Positions 1-9,148 of a stretch of DNA of 64,000 nucleotides are shown here, one piece after another. The position numbers were made by a program, and so were the translations under genes. The notes beneath the pieces were generated by a model. The model saw nothing but the letters and a program-made list of their open reading frames with translations, had not been told where the DNA came from and did no database searches. Position 1 is the first letter of the stretch. Each line of letters starts with the position of its first letter. This DNA comes from JBCDHN01 sp964351855 (GTDB taxonomy: Bacteria; Verrucomicrobiota; Verrucomicrobiia; Verrucomicrobiales; DEV007): NCBI GenBank assembly GCA_964351855.1, contig CAYGQD010000006.1, forward strand, positions 9,842 through 73,841, given 5' to 3'.

Positions 1-150
1 GGAGCCGCCTTTTTCGAGGTGAGAGGGCGTTCCTGCGACGGGTAAGAGTTCGGAAACGGGCGGTTTTGAGAAGGGGAAGCGGTTGGTCATCAGCGCCAGA
101 ACCACGACTAGCGCGGCGAGGACACATACGGCAAGGAGAACGGGCTTCAT
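1..150 (-). CDS. N-terminal fragment of an unknown membrane-anchored or secreted protein
   Basis: The ATG is at 148-150 and the frame stays open to the window edge, so only the first 50 codons are visible. The product begins MKPVLLAVCVLAALVVVLAL: one hydrophobic segment after a single lysine, typical of a signal anchor or signal peptide. A Ser/Pro/Gly-rich stretch follows. Family and function cannot be judged from this fragment. It lies downstream of the hybrid kinase on the same strand, with 58 bp between them. Confidence 0.5.
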   Translation of the reverse strand, partial: MKPVLLAVCVLAALVVVLALMTNRFPFSKPPVSELLPVAGTPSHLEKGGS

Positions 151-208
151 CCTGATATCCCAACGCGAATCAGCCGAGATTGCAAGTCGCCTCTCACATT
201 GTCACCAA

Positions 209-1600
209 TTAACTATCGAGCGCTGCCTTCAAGTCGCTCAAATTAAATGGCTTGGGGATGAATCCATCCATGCCGGATTCGTGGCAGCGCTGGCGCATTT
301 CGTCAAAAACGTGACCGGTCATCGCCACAATGCGCAGATTCGGGTTCTTCGGGCTTGGAATTTTCCGGATCTCCAGGGTCGCTTCGATCCCGCCCATGAC
401 CGGCATTTCCAGATCCATCAGAATGATGTCGAAGGATTCTGCTTGCACCGCCGCGACGGCTTTCGCCCCATTGTCAACCAGGTGGACGCTGTGGCCCAGC
501 CGCTGTAGGGTCAGCACCGCCACTTTCTGGTTCACGAGATTGTCCTCCACCACGAGAACGCGTTTCGAAACCTTGGAAGGAGAGAATTCGTCGAACGGTA
601 AGGCCGAGGATTCGGTATCCAAGTGCCGAGGTGCGAGTAGCAGACCTTGGTTGGGGACGCAACTGCGCGCTGCGATCGTGAAAATGAAGTTGGATCCCAC
701 GCCTTCGTCACTCTCCGCGCGAATGCTCCCGCCCATCATTTTGACGATGCTTTTCGAGATCGATAAACCCAAGCCGGTTCCGCCGAATTCTCGGCAAAGC
801 TGGTGATCGGATTGAACAAAGGGATCGAACAAACTGGCCAGCTGTTCTTGCGGGATTCCGATCCCGTCGTCTTCGACACAGAACATCAAGCGCCCTGTCA
901 ATTCAGGCTCCATTCCCACCCAGATGCGAATTCCTCCCGTTTGGGTGAATTTGATGGCGTTTCCAATCAAATTGCTGAGGACTTGCGTCACTCGCATCGC
1001 GTCCGTTTCCACAAAGCGCGGGACGTTGTCATCAACGTGGAAGCCGAGTTCCAATCCTTTCTCGTAGGCTGCCGCAGAAAAGGCATTCACCGCTTCCCGG
1101 ACCAGGCTATCGGGGCTGACCGGGCTGAGTTTTATCGGCATTTTTCCAGCCGAGAGGCGTGAGAAATCCAAAATATCGTCCAGGACATCCATCATGGCTG
1201 AACTGGAGCGCTGGATCGTCTCCAGGAAATCGCGTTGCTTCTCATTCAGCTCGGAATCTCGCAACAACCCAATCATCCCCAGAATCCCGTTCATCGGAGT
1301 CCGAATTTCGTGGCTGATATTGGCCATGAACTGATCTTTTAAGCGCGAGCCCTCTTCGGCCCGGGCTTGCAAGCGTTGGGCTTCTTGCCGCGATTCTTCC
1401 TGCGTTCGGATGTGTTGGCGGGCTTCCTGACTCTGAAAATCGATGAACTTGGTGAAAGCCTCCACCATGCTTCGCAACTCCGCCGGAGAGAATTCCGCCA
1501 GGACAGACTCCAGCGCCTTCGGATTTTTCGTCGCGCTTCTCGCTTCGTCATCCGTCAGGCCAAGGGCGTGTTGCAACACCATTGCGGTAATCGATTCCAT
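209..1600 (-). CDS. Hybrid sensor histidine kinase/response regulator (cytoplasmic)
   Basis: A 463-residue hybrid kinase. An N-terminal helical, coiled-coil-like segment (about 30-90) leads into the HisKA helix with phospho-acceptor His97 in the motif SHEIRTPMNG. The HATPase domain follows, with N box NLIGNAIKF, G1 box DDGIGI and G2 box GGTGLGL. A C-terminal receiver has Asp396 (ILMDLEMP) and Lys450 (IPKPF). No transmembrane segment or PAS domain is visible, so the input is probably cytoplasmic or via a partner. I chose ATG 1598-1600 (MESITAM); a longer frame to 1792 would overlap the divergent glycosylase gene. Histidine-to-internal-aspartate transfer followed by a phosphotransfer partner is the usual logic. 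The signal is unknown. Confidence 0.9.
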   Translation of the reverse strand: MESITAMVLQHALGLTDDEARSATKNPKALESVLAEFSPAELRSMVEAFTKFIDFQSQEARQHIRTQEESRQEAQRLQARAEEGSRLKDQFMANISHEIRTPMNGILGMIGLLRDSELNEKQRDFLETIQRSSSAMMDVLDDILDFSRLSAGKMPIKLSPVSPDSLVREAVNAFSAAAYEKGLELGFHVDDNVPRFVETDAMRVTQVLSNLIGNAIKFTQTGGIRIWVGMEPELTGRLMFCVEDDGIGIPQEQLASLFDPFVQSDHQLCREFGGTGLGLSISKSIVKMMGGSIRAESDEGVGSNFIFTIAARSCVPNQGLLLAPRHLDTESSALPFDEFSPSKVSKRVLVVEDNLVNQKVAVLTLQRLGHSVHLVDNGAKAVAAVQAESFDIILMDLEMPVMGGIEATLEIRKIPSPKNPNLRIVAMTGHVFDEMRQRCHESGMDGFIPKPFNLSDLKAALDS

Positions 1601-1715
1601 ACTTTGATAATTTTCATAAACTCTAGCACAAAAGCGAGTTAGCAAGAACGAATTGGCAAAATTCACCCTCTTTGAAACGCCTTGCCACAACCTTGAACCG
1701 TCGTACGAATCCACC

Positions 1716-2360
1716 GTGAGTAGGGAAATTCCAAAAAACGGGTTAATTTGCGGAGAAGATGGCCGATCGCGGTGCTGGTGGCATGAGGGCAAACCGGACT
1801 ACCTGGCTTATCATGATGAAGAATGGGGACGTCCTGTGGCCGATGATCAAAAGCTCTATGAAAAACTCTGTCTGGAAGGGTTTCAGGCAGGATTGAGCTG
1901 GCTCACCATCCTCCGGAAACGGCCCGGTTTTCGGAAGGCGTTTTCGGATTTCGACTTTCGCAAAGTCGCAAAATTCGCGGCAAACGATGTCGAGCGTCTC
2001 GTAACCGACGCGGCCATCGTCCGCCATCGCAAGAAAATCGAAGCCGCGATCAATAACGCTCAGCGCGCGATCGAGCTGGAGGAAGAGTTTGGTTCGCTGG
2101 GGGCCTTCTTTTGGGGGTTCGAACCGACTGCCATGAATCGTCCCAAACGATTGACGAAGAACACCCTGATGAATCTCTCCGTCAGTGCGGAATCGACCGC
2201 CTTGAGTAAAGAGTTGAAGAAGCGCGGCTGGGCATTTGTCGGCCCCACCACCGTCTACGCCTTCATGCAGGCGATGGGAATCGTCAACGATCATCTGGAA
2301 GGCTGTGAGTTCCGCTCCGAAGTGGAAGCCGAGCGAGCGCGCTTTGTTCGGCCATGTTAG
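1716..2360 (+). CDS. tag: DNA-3-methyladenine glycosylase I
   Basis: A helix-hairpin-helix base-excision glycosylase that removes 3-methyladenine from alkylated DNA. The Tag zinc ligands are recognisable: Cys20 (SRCWW), His33 (AYHDEEWG) and the C-terminal His-x3-Cys in NDHLEGC. The substrate-pocket block CLEGFQAGLSW matches E. coli Tag closely, as do DVERLV, IVRHRKKI and KKRGWAFVGPTT. With the GTG at 1716 the protein is 214 residues, slightly longer than E. coli Tag (187). The frame is open further upstream to a TTG at 1653, and neither start has a convincing Shine-Dalgarno, so the N-terminus is uncertain. It is divergent from the hybrid kinase. Confidence 0.92.
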   Translation: MSREIPKNGLICGEDGRSRCWWHEGKPDYLAYHDEEWGRPVADDQKLYEKLCLEGFQAGLSWLTILRKRPGFRKAFSDFDFRKVAKFAANDVERLVTDAAIVRHRKKIEAAINNAQRAIELEEEFGSLGAFFWGFEPTAMNRPKRLTKNTLMNLSVSAESTALSKELKKRGWAFVGPTTVYAFMQAMGIVNDHLEGCEFRSEVEAERARFVRPC

Positions 2361-2496
2361 GACCAAAAAAAAGTGACACCGATAGGCGATTGTGGTTTAG
2401 AGGATCTCAGTTCGTCAAATCTGCGTAGGCGAGCCCCAGTCGGTCGTAAATTGAACTCAAGTTGTTGTTGTGGAAATGGCATTGCAAAGGCGCAAT

Positions 2497-2928
2497 ATGA
2501 TCGAAATTCTCATGGTAGAAGATAATCCGGGAGATGTCGGGTTGACCCGTGCTGCCCTGGAAGATGCCAAAATCGCGAACATCCTTCACGTCGCGACCAA
2601 TGGCGAAGAAGCGCTCGCCTTTTTGCGAAGGGAAGGGGAGTATGCGGAGTCTCCCCGGCCGGACATCATCTTGCTCGATTTGAACCTGCCCGGGATGCAT
2701 GGCGCGGAGTTGCTGGAGCAGATCAAAGAAGATGACGCGTTCACCGGAATTCCCGTCGTCGTCCTCACCACTTCCACGGCAGACGAAGACATTTTGAAAG
2801 CCTACAAGCTCCACGCCAGCTGCTATATCACCAAGCCGGTGGACTTTGAGCAGTTCACGAAAGTCGTCCAATCCTTCGAAGACTTCTGGTTTGCTGTGGT
2901 CAAGCTGCCCCCCAAAGAACACTCCTGA
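2497..2928 (+). CDS. Single-domain response regulator (Rcp1/CheY-like)
   Basis: A 143-residue receiver with no output domain. It opens MIEILMVEDNPGDVGLTR, the acidic pocket typical of the Rcp1-like class that partners phytochrome-like or hybrid kinases. Phospho-acceptor Asp61 lies in ILLDLNLP, the switch Thr91/Thr92 in VVLTTST and Lys113 in YITKPVD. ATG 2497 is chosen because AAAGG at 2486-2490 is correctly spaced; in-frame GTG 2470 and ATG 2476 are also possible. The next gene starts 6 bp after the stop, so co-transcription is likely. It probably acts by protein-protein contact with a kinase, perhaps the hybrid kinase at 209-1600; that pairing is inference. Confidence 0.88.
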   Translation: MIEILMVEDNPGDVGLTRAALEDAKIANILHVATNGEEALAFLRREGEYAESPRPDIILLDLNLPGMHGAELLEQIKEDDAFTGIPVVVLTTSTADEDILKAYKLHASCYITKPVDFEQFTKVVQSFEDFWFAVVKLPPKEHS

Positions 2929-2934
2929 TTAGAC

Positions 2935-3384
2935 ATGGCAAAACCAGCTCCAGAACCCGTTGATCCTGATCAACTCCCGGAATTGGCAAAAGCAGTTATT
3001 GCCCGGGCCAAATTTCCTCAACTCGCCTCCTGCGATGGCGATCAACCGCGTCTCCGGCCCGTTTCTCCGGTTAAGGTGGATGGGTTTGTCATCTATGTGG
3101 CGAACCTGAAGAGTTATCATAAAACGGCTGAACTTTCCGCCAACCCCAAGGTCGAGCTTTGCTACCTCGATGAACAGCACGATCAAGTTCGGATTACCGG
3201 CACCGCTGAAGTTCTCGAAGATGGGGCTGAAAAAGAGGAAATCTGGGAAGCGAATCCACTACTCCGGAACTATCTCGGTTCCATCGATAACCCGGAACTC
3301 ATTATTTACCGTATCGTTCCATCCCGGGTCCGTTTTATGCGAGAATGGGCCTTGGATTATCACGACGTCCCCATGGAGTCATGA
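2935..3384 (+). CDS. Pyridoxamine 5'-phosphate oxidase-like flavin-binding protein
   Basis: A 149-residue split-barrel protein of the PNPOx-like family, small cytoplasmic proteins that often bind FMN or F420. Visible blocks are ASCDGDQPRLRPVSPVKVDG (strand pair), YKTAELSANPKVEL-like helix and strand, and VRITGTAEVLEDG. It lacks a full PdxH active site, so true vitamin B6 oxidase activity is not implied. ATG 2935 lies 6 bp after the regulator stop, and its stop overlaps the next start (ATGA), giving a tight operon with the TfoX-N and GNAT genes. Substrate unknown. Confidence 0.75.
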   Translation: MAKPAPEPVDPDQLPELAKAVIARAKFPQLASCDGDQPRLRPVSPVKVDGFVIYVANLKSYHKTAELSANPKVELCYLDEQHDQVRITGTAEVLEDGAEKEEIWEANPLLRNYLGSIDNPELIIYRIVPSRVRFMREWALDYHDVPMES

Positions 3385-3752
3385 ACAATGACGATCAATT
3401 TGCCGAATATATCGTCGAGCTTTTAGAAGGCTTGGATTCGGTGATTTATCGAAACATGTTTGGCGGGTGTGGGATTTTTCGAGATTCGTTGATGTTTGCG
3501 CTGATTGCCGACGGGAAGCTCTATTTCAAAGCCGATGACGTCAATCGCCCGGAGTTTGAGGACCAAGGGTTACCTGCATTCGCGTATGTCAAAAGCGGAA
3601 AGGAGATGCATCTCTCCTACTATCTCTGTCCGGAGGAATCCCTGGAAACTGCGAATGCGATTCGTCCTTGGGCCGAATCAGGCTGGAAGGCGGCAGTCCG
3701 CGCCGATGAAGCCAAGCCGAGAAGCCAGCGCAAGCGGGTGGAGGCCCCATGA
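3381..3752 (+). CDS. TfoX N-terminal domain protein
   Basis: A 123-residue protein made of the TfoX N-terminal domain alone. The hallmark blocks are YRNMFGGCGIFRDSLMFALIADGKLYFKAD (in part) and the following FAYVKSGKEMHLSYY. In gammaproteobacteria TfoX regulates competence, but stand-alone N-domain proteins are widespread and of uncertain function. ATG 3381 overlaps the previous stop as ATGA; the frame could be read from 3345 but that would start inside the upstream gene. Its own stop again overlaps the following start, so three genes are translationally coupled. The C-terminal tail is basic (RSQRKR). Confidence 0.85.
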   Translation: MNNDDQFAEYIVELLEGLDSVIYRNMFGGCGIFRDSLMFALIADGKLYFKADDVNRPEFEDQGLPAFAYVKSGKEMHLSYYLCPEESLETANAIRPWAESGWKAAVRADEAKPRSQRKRVEAP

Positions 3753-4216
3753 GGATTCCCTGGCCAAAGTGGCACCACCGCTGGTCTCGGAAACCCCTCC
3801 TTCTTCGCCCCGCCACCGACCAGGATGTTGTGGAACTCTCCTCTCTCAATGAGCGCTGTATGCGTCCCTATTCCGAAGCTTTTTACCCATGGGACACTCA
3901 TCGATTTTGCGATGAATTTGACTCCGCCGAAGTGGAGGTCCTGGAATACGAGGATCGCATCATCGGGATGCTCAAATGTCGCCGGAACCGGGAATACCTC
4001 TACCTTGCGGAACTCCAGTTGGACGCGGACTTCCGCAATTGCGGCATCGGCACCTCCCTCATGCGCCTCACCCTCAGCCGCGCCCGAACTCTTGACGTCC
4101 CGGTTCGTCTCCAAGTTCTCCGCAACAATCCCGCTCGCGCCCTCTACGAACGGCTCGGATTTTCCCAAGTCGGCGAAGGAGCCTGCTACTTCGTCCTGGA
4201 GCATTCCAGTTTTTAG
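3749..4216 (+). CDS. GNAT-family N-acetyltransferase
   Basis: A 155-residue GNAT acetyltransferase. The acetyl-CoA motif is LQLDADFRNCGIGTSLMRL (the R-x-x-G-I-G pyrophosphate loop). The C-terminal strand and helix ALYERLGFSQVGE are typical of RimI-like members. The acceptor is unknown; the layout fits either small-molecule or protein N-terminal acetylation. The start ATG overlaps the preceding TGA, making this the last gene of the small operon from about 2497. The tRNA-Ser gene follows 70 bp later. Confidence 0.85.
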   Translation: MRIPWPKWHHRWSRKPLLLRPATDQDVVELSSLNERCMRPYSEAFYPWDTHRFCDEFDSAEVEVLEYEDRIIGMLKCRRNREYLYLAELQLDADFRNCGIGTSLMRLTLSRARTLDVPVRLQVLRNNPARALYERLGFSQVGEGACYFVLEHSSF

Positions 4217-4286
4217 CGCTGAGGAGTTGCGTCTCCCACCGTTCGAGCTAAAATCCCTCTCACAACGTCGATCCGTTTTGATGTTT

Positions 4287-4374
4287 GGAGGGGTGGCAGA
4301 GTGGTCGAATGCAGCGGTCTTGAAAACCGCCGTACCGCAAGGTACCGTGGGTTCGAATCCCACCCCCTCCGCCA
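4287..4374 (+). tRNA. tRNA-Ser (anticodon UGA)
   Basis: A class II tRNA with a 7-bp acceptor stem (GGAGGGG at 4287-4293 pairing with 4364-4370), D arm, anticodon loop with UGA at 4321-4323, and a variable-arm hairpin built on GTACCGCAAGGTACC. The T arm is GTGGGTTCGAATCCCAC, and the discriminator G is followed by encoded CCA (4372-4374). The long variable arm and UGA anticodon identify serine. It reads UCA and, by wobble, other UCN codons. Confidence 0.97.
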
Positions 4375-4646
4375 TTTTGCTCCAATTGGAGGGAATGGGA
4401 TCAAGCGAGTTCCAACCAATCAGCCGGGCCCTGGTTCACTTAGTGGTTTTTACGGTCGATGGATCAAGGAGTCCAGGCAGGTCCTCTTCGCATCAGCTCT
4501 GCGAGGCGGGTTCCGAGCAAATCAGAACCTTTCCGCAAAATTGGTCGCGTCGCCAACGTGTTTGGTGTGACTTCCCCTGAACCTACCTAAAATTTGTCGA
4601 TTTGGGAGGGAACGCACCAGGAAGATTCACGTAAGAACCACCGAAG
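4375..4646 (+). other. Gene-free spacer after tRNA-Ser
   Basis: About 270 bp with no open frame resembling a gene. A short near-palindrome (CTCCAATTGGAG) sits just after the tRNA at about 4380-4392 and could help transcript ending. The segment directly upstream of 4647 presumably carries the promoter of the catabolic operon, but I see no clear -35/-10 pair. Confidence 0.4.
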
Positions 4647-6614
4647 ATGATAAACACGATCCTCCGCCTCGCCGTCCTTTCGGCCCTCACGTCCTGCTTG
4701 GGGGTGGTCCATGGCGAGAACACGGAATCAAAAATGCCTCGTGAGGACGTCGTCGAAGTTCCTGCCATCGGCGAAGGCTTGTGCGTCAGCAATGTCTTTC
4801 AATCAAACATGGTGATTCAACGGGACAAACCCGTAACGGTATGGGGCTGGGCGGCGCCGAGCGAGACAGTAACGGTCTCCCTGGCCGATCAGCAGGTGAG
4901 CGCTGTCTCCGCAGTTGACCGATCCTGGAAAGTCGAGCTGGCACCGCTGACCGCCTCCAGCGAACCGCAAGTCATGACCATCGAGGGCAATGACGCGACG
5001 CTGACGGTCGAGAACGTCCTTATCGGCGACGTCTGGGTCCTCGGTGGCCAGAGCAATATGGAGTTCCCGATCACCAATGTGACCGATGGAGATCTGGAAA
5101 TCGCTTCGGCGAACTTTCCCGAGATTCGGTTACTCACCCCTCCGGGTGGCAGGGGATTTGATTCGGTCAGAAGTTTCGAGCGACTGCACGAATGGAGCGA
5201 CTGGTCAGGTCGGCACTTTCGCAAAGGGGATTGGCTCGTCTGCACGCCAGAAACCGTGAAGGAGTTTTCGGCGATCGGTTACGTGTTCGGGCGACGCCTC
5301 CACATGGCCACAGGCGTGCCGATCGGCCTGATCGATACGTCCCGGGGCGGAACCACCGTCGAAGCCTGGACGCCCGAGGAGGTGGTCAAATCGATCGAGC
5401 AAACTGAAACTCAGGATTTGCTCAAAGTATGGCAGGAGAAGATCGACAGCTGGGATGCCCCGGGCGATCTGCAGAGACAGGTCGAGAAATACGAGCAGAA
5501 GAAGAAACAACTCGTCGACGAGGGCAAGGCCATCCCATCCAATCTCAGGCGCCCCACGGAAATGCGCCCGGGCCCGATCGCTGACAAAAACCGACCGGGT
5601 TATTGTTATGCCAGTGTCATCAGGCCCCTCGAAGGCCTCGCGGTGAAGGGTGCTGTTTTTCACCAGGGTTACAACAACTGCTTCAACGGTTCGGCTGGGG
5701 CTCGTATGTATTACCAGGTTTTTGGCCAGATGATCGCCTCCTGGCGGAAAGCATTCGGCGATGAGCAAATGCCCTTCTGCATCATCTCGCTCTGCACCGC
5801 CGGTGAACCGCAGACTCAAAAGAACTTCACCGAACCGACGAATGACATCGGCGCGATGATCCGCGAAGCCCAGTACCAGACCTTCCGCGATCTCTACGAC
5901 AGCGGTGACAAGAGCATCGGCTTCGTCAGCAGTTTCAACTTCCGCCATCAATCCTATCACCCGAAGATCAAGATCCCCGTGGGTGAGCGAGCAGCGATGT
6001 GGGCGATGGTCAATCCCTACGAGATACTGAAGGGTGAGGAATACTGGCTGCCCCCGATGATCAAGGAAGTGAACCAGGTCGACGGCACGATCCAGTTGAC
6101 CCTGAGCACTGACATCACGACCAGGGATTCCAGCGACGGCGAGCTGCTCGGATTCGCCATCGCCGGTGAAGATCGCCGTTTTCATCCTGCGGAAATCGAG
6201 TATCTGGAGACGGGAAAGGACAACCGAAACCGCCCTCAGTATCGGCGTAGCGCTTTGGTTCTCTCCAGCCCCCTTGTTCCCAACCCCGTGCATTTCCGCC
6301 ATGCCTGGGCACGCAATCCGATGACCAACCTGGTCAACAACCGTGGTGTCCCCATTGCCACGCAACGCTCCGACGACTGGCTGCCTGAAGAAACTCCAAC
6401 GAAATTTCCCACTCCACCCGGACAGGATGCGAGTAACTATACTCGGCAACTTCGCAATTTGCTCAGCACAGAACTGGAGCTGATCGACAGGGAGCGACTC
6501 ATTCGCGAGGCCGAAGCCACGATCGCCAATCTGAAGGACCAATACGAGAAGGATCAGGCCGCCTGGGAAGAGCGGAAGGCCAGGGAATTCGAAAAATCCA
6601 AGCCCCAGGAATAA
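4647..6614 (+). CDS. Sialate O-acetylesterase-like SGNH hydrolase, secreted
   Basis: A 655-residue protein with an N-terminal signal peptide (about 1-23). The SGNH hydrolase nucleophile block GGQSNMEF has Ser136, and the C-terminal block SYHPKIKIPVGERAAMWA probably carries the catalytic His. An N-terminal beta-domain (FQSNMVIQRDKPVTVWGWA) is typical of the sialate 9-O-acetylesterase family used in PVC and Bacteroidetes glycan catabolism. The last 60 residues are charged and predicted coiled-coil (ending EERKAREFEKSKPQE), which is not usual for the family. It is first in an operon with the DUF1592 and DUF1552 genes. The likely substrate is an acetylated polysaccharide; sialic acid itself is not implied. 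Confidence 0.85.
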   Translation: MINTILRLAVLSALTSCLGVVHGENTESKMPREDVVEVPAIGEGLCVSNVFQSNMVIQRDKPVTVWGWAAPSETVTVSLADQQVSAVSAVDRSWKVELAPLTASSEPQVMTIEGNDATLTVENVLIGDVWVLGGQSNMEFPITNVTDGDLEIASANFPEIRLLTPPGGRGFDSVRSFERLHEWSDWSGRHFRKGDWLVCTPETVKEFSAIGYVFGRRLHMATGVPIGLIDTSRGGTTVEAWTPEEVVKSIEQTETQDLLKVWQEKIDSWDAPGDLQRQVEKYEQKKKQLVDEGKAIPSNLRRPTEMRPGPIADKNRPGYCYASVIRPLEGLAVKGAVFHQGYNNCFNGSAGARMYYQVFGQMIASWRKAFGDEQMPFCIISLCTAGEPQTQKNFTEPTNDIGAMIREAQYQTFRDLYDSGDKSIGFVSSFNFRHQSYHPKIKIPVGERAAMWAMVNPYEILKGEEYWLPPMIKEVNQVDGTIQLTLSTDITTRDSSDGELLGFAIAGEDRRFHPAEIEYLETGKDNRNRPQYRRSALVLSSPLVPNPVHFRHAWARNPMTNLVNNRGVPIATQRSDDWLPEETPTKFPTPPGQDASNYTRQLRNLLSTELELIDRERLIREAEATIANLKDQYEKDQAAWEERKAREFEKSKPQE

Positions 6615-6641
6615 GGAACTCGTCTACGCGAACCGAAAACG

Positions 6642-9131
6642 ATGAAGGTTCTATGGGTTCTGGTCTACTTGACGATTGCGGCACCACCTGCTTTTGGTTC
6701 CGAGACTCCCGCAGCCGATCACGAAACCTTTGCGGCGGTCGTCAGTCCGTTTCTCAGTCAATACTGCACGTCCTGCCACGGTGAGGAAAAGGTCAAGGGA
6801 GATATCCGGCTCCACCTGATCGATCACGACCTCGCGTCTTCCAAAGATCTCGAAAAGTGGCAACTCGTCCTCGAGAAGCTCGAATTCAATGAGATGCCGC
6901 CCGAAAAAGAACCCCAACCATCCGATGGGGTCAAAAGTCAGGTCGTCGACTGGATCCATGCCGAGTTGTTCAAATCGGGTCACGGGGCCACTTTCGAACA
7001 GAAGATGCGGCAACCCCGCTTCGGCAACCATGTCGATCATGACAAGCTGTTTTCCGGCGAGATCAAGGAAGCCGCCTTTTCGCCTGCTCGCCTCTGGCGA
7101 CGGAGCCCCTATCAATTCGACAATATCAAACGGACCGTTTTTGGTGTTCACAATAATCAGAAGAACACGATTGGAGAAGTTGACCAATTAAACCAACCGT
7201 TCCAAAAAGCAGATGGTGGAGGGATATCGGATTATGCCGCCCTGCTTTATGCCGATTCAGCCACCTTTGACACCTTATACAGGAACGCAGAGTTCACCGT
7301 CGATCGAACTTTGCTGATGGCCTTCATTGAGATGGACTACCTGTCCCAAGGGAAGACGATGGAGGATTGGGAAGCGGATCGAGCGAAAGTTCTCCAGGAT
7401 CAGCAGGACGTCATTGCCGAGATGAAAAAGGCAGGCAAGAACCCCAGGTATGTCATAGGCATGCATGGACAGATCAATCAGAGATACAAATTACCGACTC
7501 CACAAATTTACCGGGATATCATCCTTGGAGATGGCCATCCAACCGCAGCCCAGATCGAAGCCGCTATCCGATATCATTTTGAACGGACCGTGCAGCAGAA
7601 GCCGTCCGCAGAGGATCTGGCGAAATATACCGAATTCATGACAACGGGGATTACCAAGTCAGGACCCTACTTCGCCCTGCGCAATGTCTTGATCGCGATT
7701 CTCGTTAGCCCCAAATATATCTACCGATCAGAATTGGGTCTGGGGGAGCCGACGGAAGACGGTCGCACCATGCTTTCCCCGGTGGAACTGGCCTATGCCC
7801 TTTCTTATGCCCTGACGGACAAGACACCGGATCAGGAACTTCTCGGTGCGGCCCAAAACGGACAGCTTCAAACAAGAGAGGATGTCGAACGGGAGGTCGT
7901 CAGGTTGCTGGAAGATGAGGGCATCGAGAAGCCGAGAGTCTTGCGCTTCTTTCATGAATTCTTCGGCTACCACCACGCCCCGGAAGTCTTCAAAGACGAC
8001 GAACGTTTCTACAAAGGATACACGACTTACCAGGGAGCGAGGCGTTACGTCGAAGACACGGACACGCTTGTCCAACACATCCTTCAGAAAGACGAAGACG
8101 TCTTCAAAGAGCTCCTCTCAAGCGAAGAATATTTCGTCGGTCACAGCGGAGACAATGAAGCGGTAAAAGCCGAAGTCGAAGCTCACCAAAAACTCTACGC
8201 CTATTTCAAAGACAGGAACTGGAAGAACTACGCCAACAACGCCAAGGAAAAGGAAGAACCGACCGTGGAAGATTTGGAGGTTGCACAATCTCTCCATCCT
8301 GATTTCAAATCCACGAATAGAAAGCTAAAGGACGGTGAGACCATTTTCCAAAGGATGAAATCTCTGGAGCCTTTCGAGAAGAAGAACCTCACACCGTTCA
8401 CCTATTCTATGAAGCGGACTCGAGACGCGCAGTTCAAGAGCCTGTTAGCCTACAATATTTCTGCCTACGACTGGGACTTTCCCGCCGAGCAACCCTTCGC
8501 CCTCGCCGAAGGCATGCGTGCCGGAATCTTATCGCACCCCAGCTGGCTGATCGCCCATTCCCTGAACGCGACGACCGATCCGGTTCGACGAGGCAAATGG
8601 ATCAGGGAGCGCCTCCTTGCCGGAACGATTCCAGATTTACCGATCACGGTGGATGCCTCGGTTCCGGAAGATCATCACAAAACCCTCCGGGAACGTTACG
8701 CGGTCACCGAAGCGGAAGCGTGTTGGAAGTGTCACGTCAAAATGAATCCGCTCGGTTACGCCTTCGAAACCTTCGACGATTTCGGCCGCTGGAGAGAGCA
8801 GGAGATCATGGAAGGCCTACCGAAGGTGGAAGGGAAATTCCAGACCCGACCGGTGAATTCCAAAGGCTACCTCGATGGAACCGGTGATGAAAATCTCGAT
8901 GGTGAAATCGAGGGTCACTACGACCTCATTCAGCGCCTCGCCGGTTCGAGGCGCGTCCAGCAGAGTTTTATCCGTCATGCTTTCCGCTACTGGATGGGAC
9001 GCAATGAACTGCTGACAGACTCCCAGACCTTGATTCGAGCCGAAAAGGATTATGTGGAGAACGGCGGCAGCTTCCAGGCGATGCTGATTTCCCTGCTGAC
9101 ATCGGATTCCTTTCTCTATAGAAAACGTTAA
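6642..9131 (+). CDS. Secreted cytochrome c / DUF1592-DUF1588-DUF1585 protein (PVC type)
   Basis: An 829-residue secreted protein of the planctomycete/verrucomicrobial cytochrome c family. A signal peptide (about 1-19) is followed by a heme motif CTSCH (Cys42, Cys45, His46) with a distal MPPEKEPQP loop. A long DUF1587/1595/1592-type middle contains ALRNVLIAILVSPKYIYRSE, and DUF1588 carries a second CxxCH (CWKCH, Cys694-His698) in KCHVKMNPLGYAFE. DUF1585 ends with IRHAFRYWMGR and SLLTSDSF. Members are usually paired with DUF1552 proteins, exactly as here. They are thought to be periplasmic redox proteins in polysaccharide or organic-matter degradation, but no biochemical activity is firmly assigned. 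Confidence 0.88.
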   Translation: MKVLWVLVYLTIAAPPAFGSETPAADHETFAAVVSPFLSQYCTSCHGEEKVKGDIRLHLIDHDLASSKDLEKWQLVLEKLEFNEMPPEKEPQPSDGVKSQVVDWIHAELFKSGHGATFEQKMRQPRFGNHVDHDKLFSGEIKEAAFSPARLWRRSPYQFDNIKRTVFGVHNNQKNTIGEVDQLNQPFQKADGGGISDYAALLYADSATFDTLYRNAEFTVDRTLLMAFIEMDYLSQGKTMEDWEADRAKVLQDQQDVIAEMKKAGKNPRYVIGMHGQINQRYKLPTPQIYRDIILGDGHPTAAQIEAAIRYHFERTVQQKPSAEDLAKYTEFMTTGITKSGPYFALRNVLIAILVSPKYIYRSELGLGEPTEDGRTMLSPVELAYALSYALTDKTPDQELLGAAQNGQLQTREDVEREVVRLLEDEGIEKPRVLRFFHEFFGYHHAPEVFKDDERFYKGYTTYQGARRYVEDTDTLVQHILQKDEDVFKELLSSEEYFVGHSGDNEAVKAEVEAHQKLYAYFKDRNWKNYANNAKEKEEPTVEDLEVAQSLHPDFKSTNRKLKDGETIFQRMKSLEPFEKKNLTPFTYSMKRTRDAQFKSLLAYNISAYDWDFPAEQPFALAEGMRAGILSHPSWLIAHSLNATTDPVRRGKWIRERLLAGTIPDLPITVDASVPEDHHKTLRERYAVTEAEACWKCHVKMNPLGYAFETFDDFGRWREQEIMEGLPKVEGKFQTRPVNSKGYLDGTGDENLDGEIEGHYDLIQRLAGSRRVQQSFIRHAFRYWMGRNELLTDSQTLIRAEKDYVENGGSFQAMLISLLTSDSFLYRKR

Positions 9132-9148
9132 TCCCAATACGAGATATC

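Noticed and set aside
4375..4646. Integrated element at the tRNA-Ser 3' end
   Set aside because: No integrase gene and no repeat of the tRNA 3' end was found downstream in the window.
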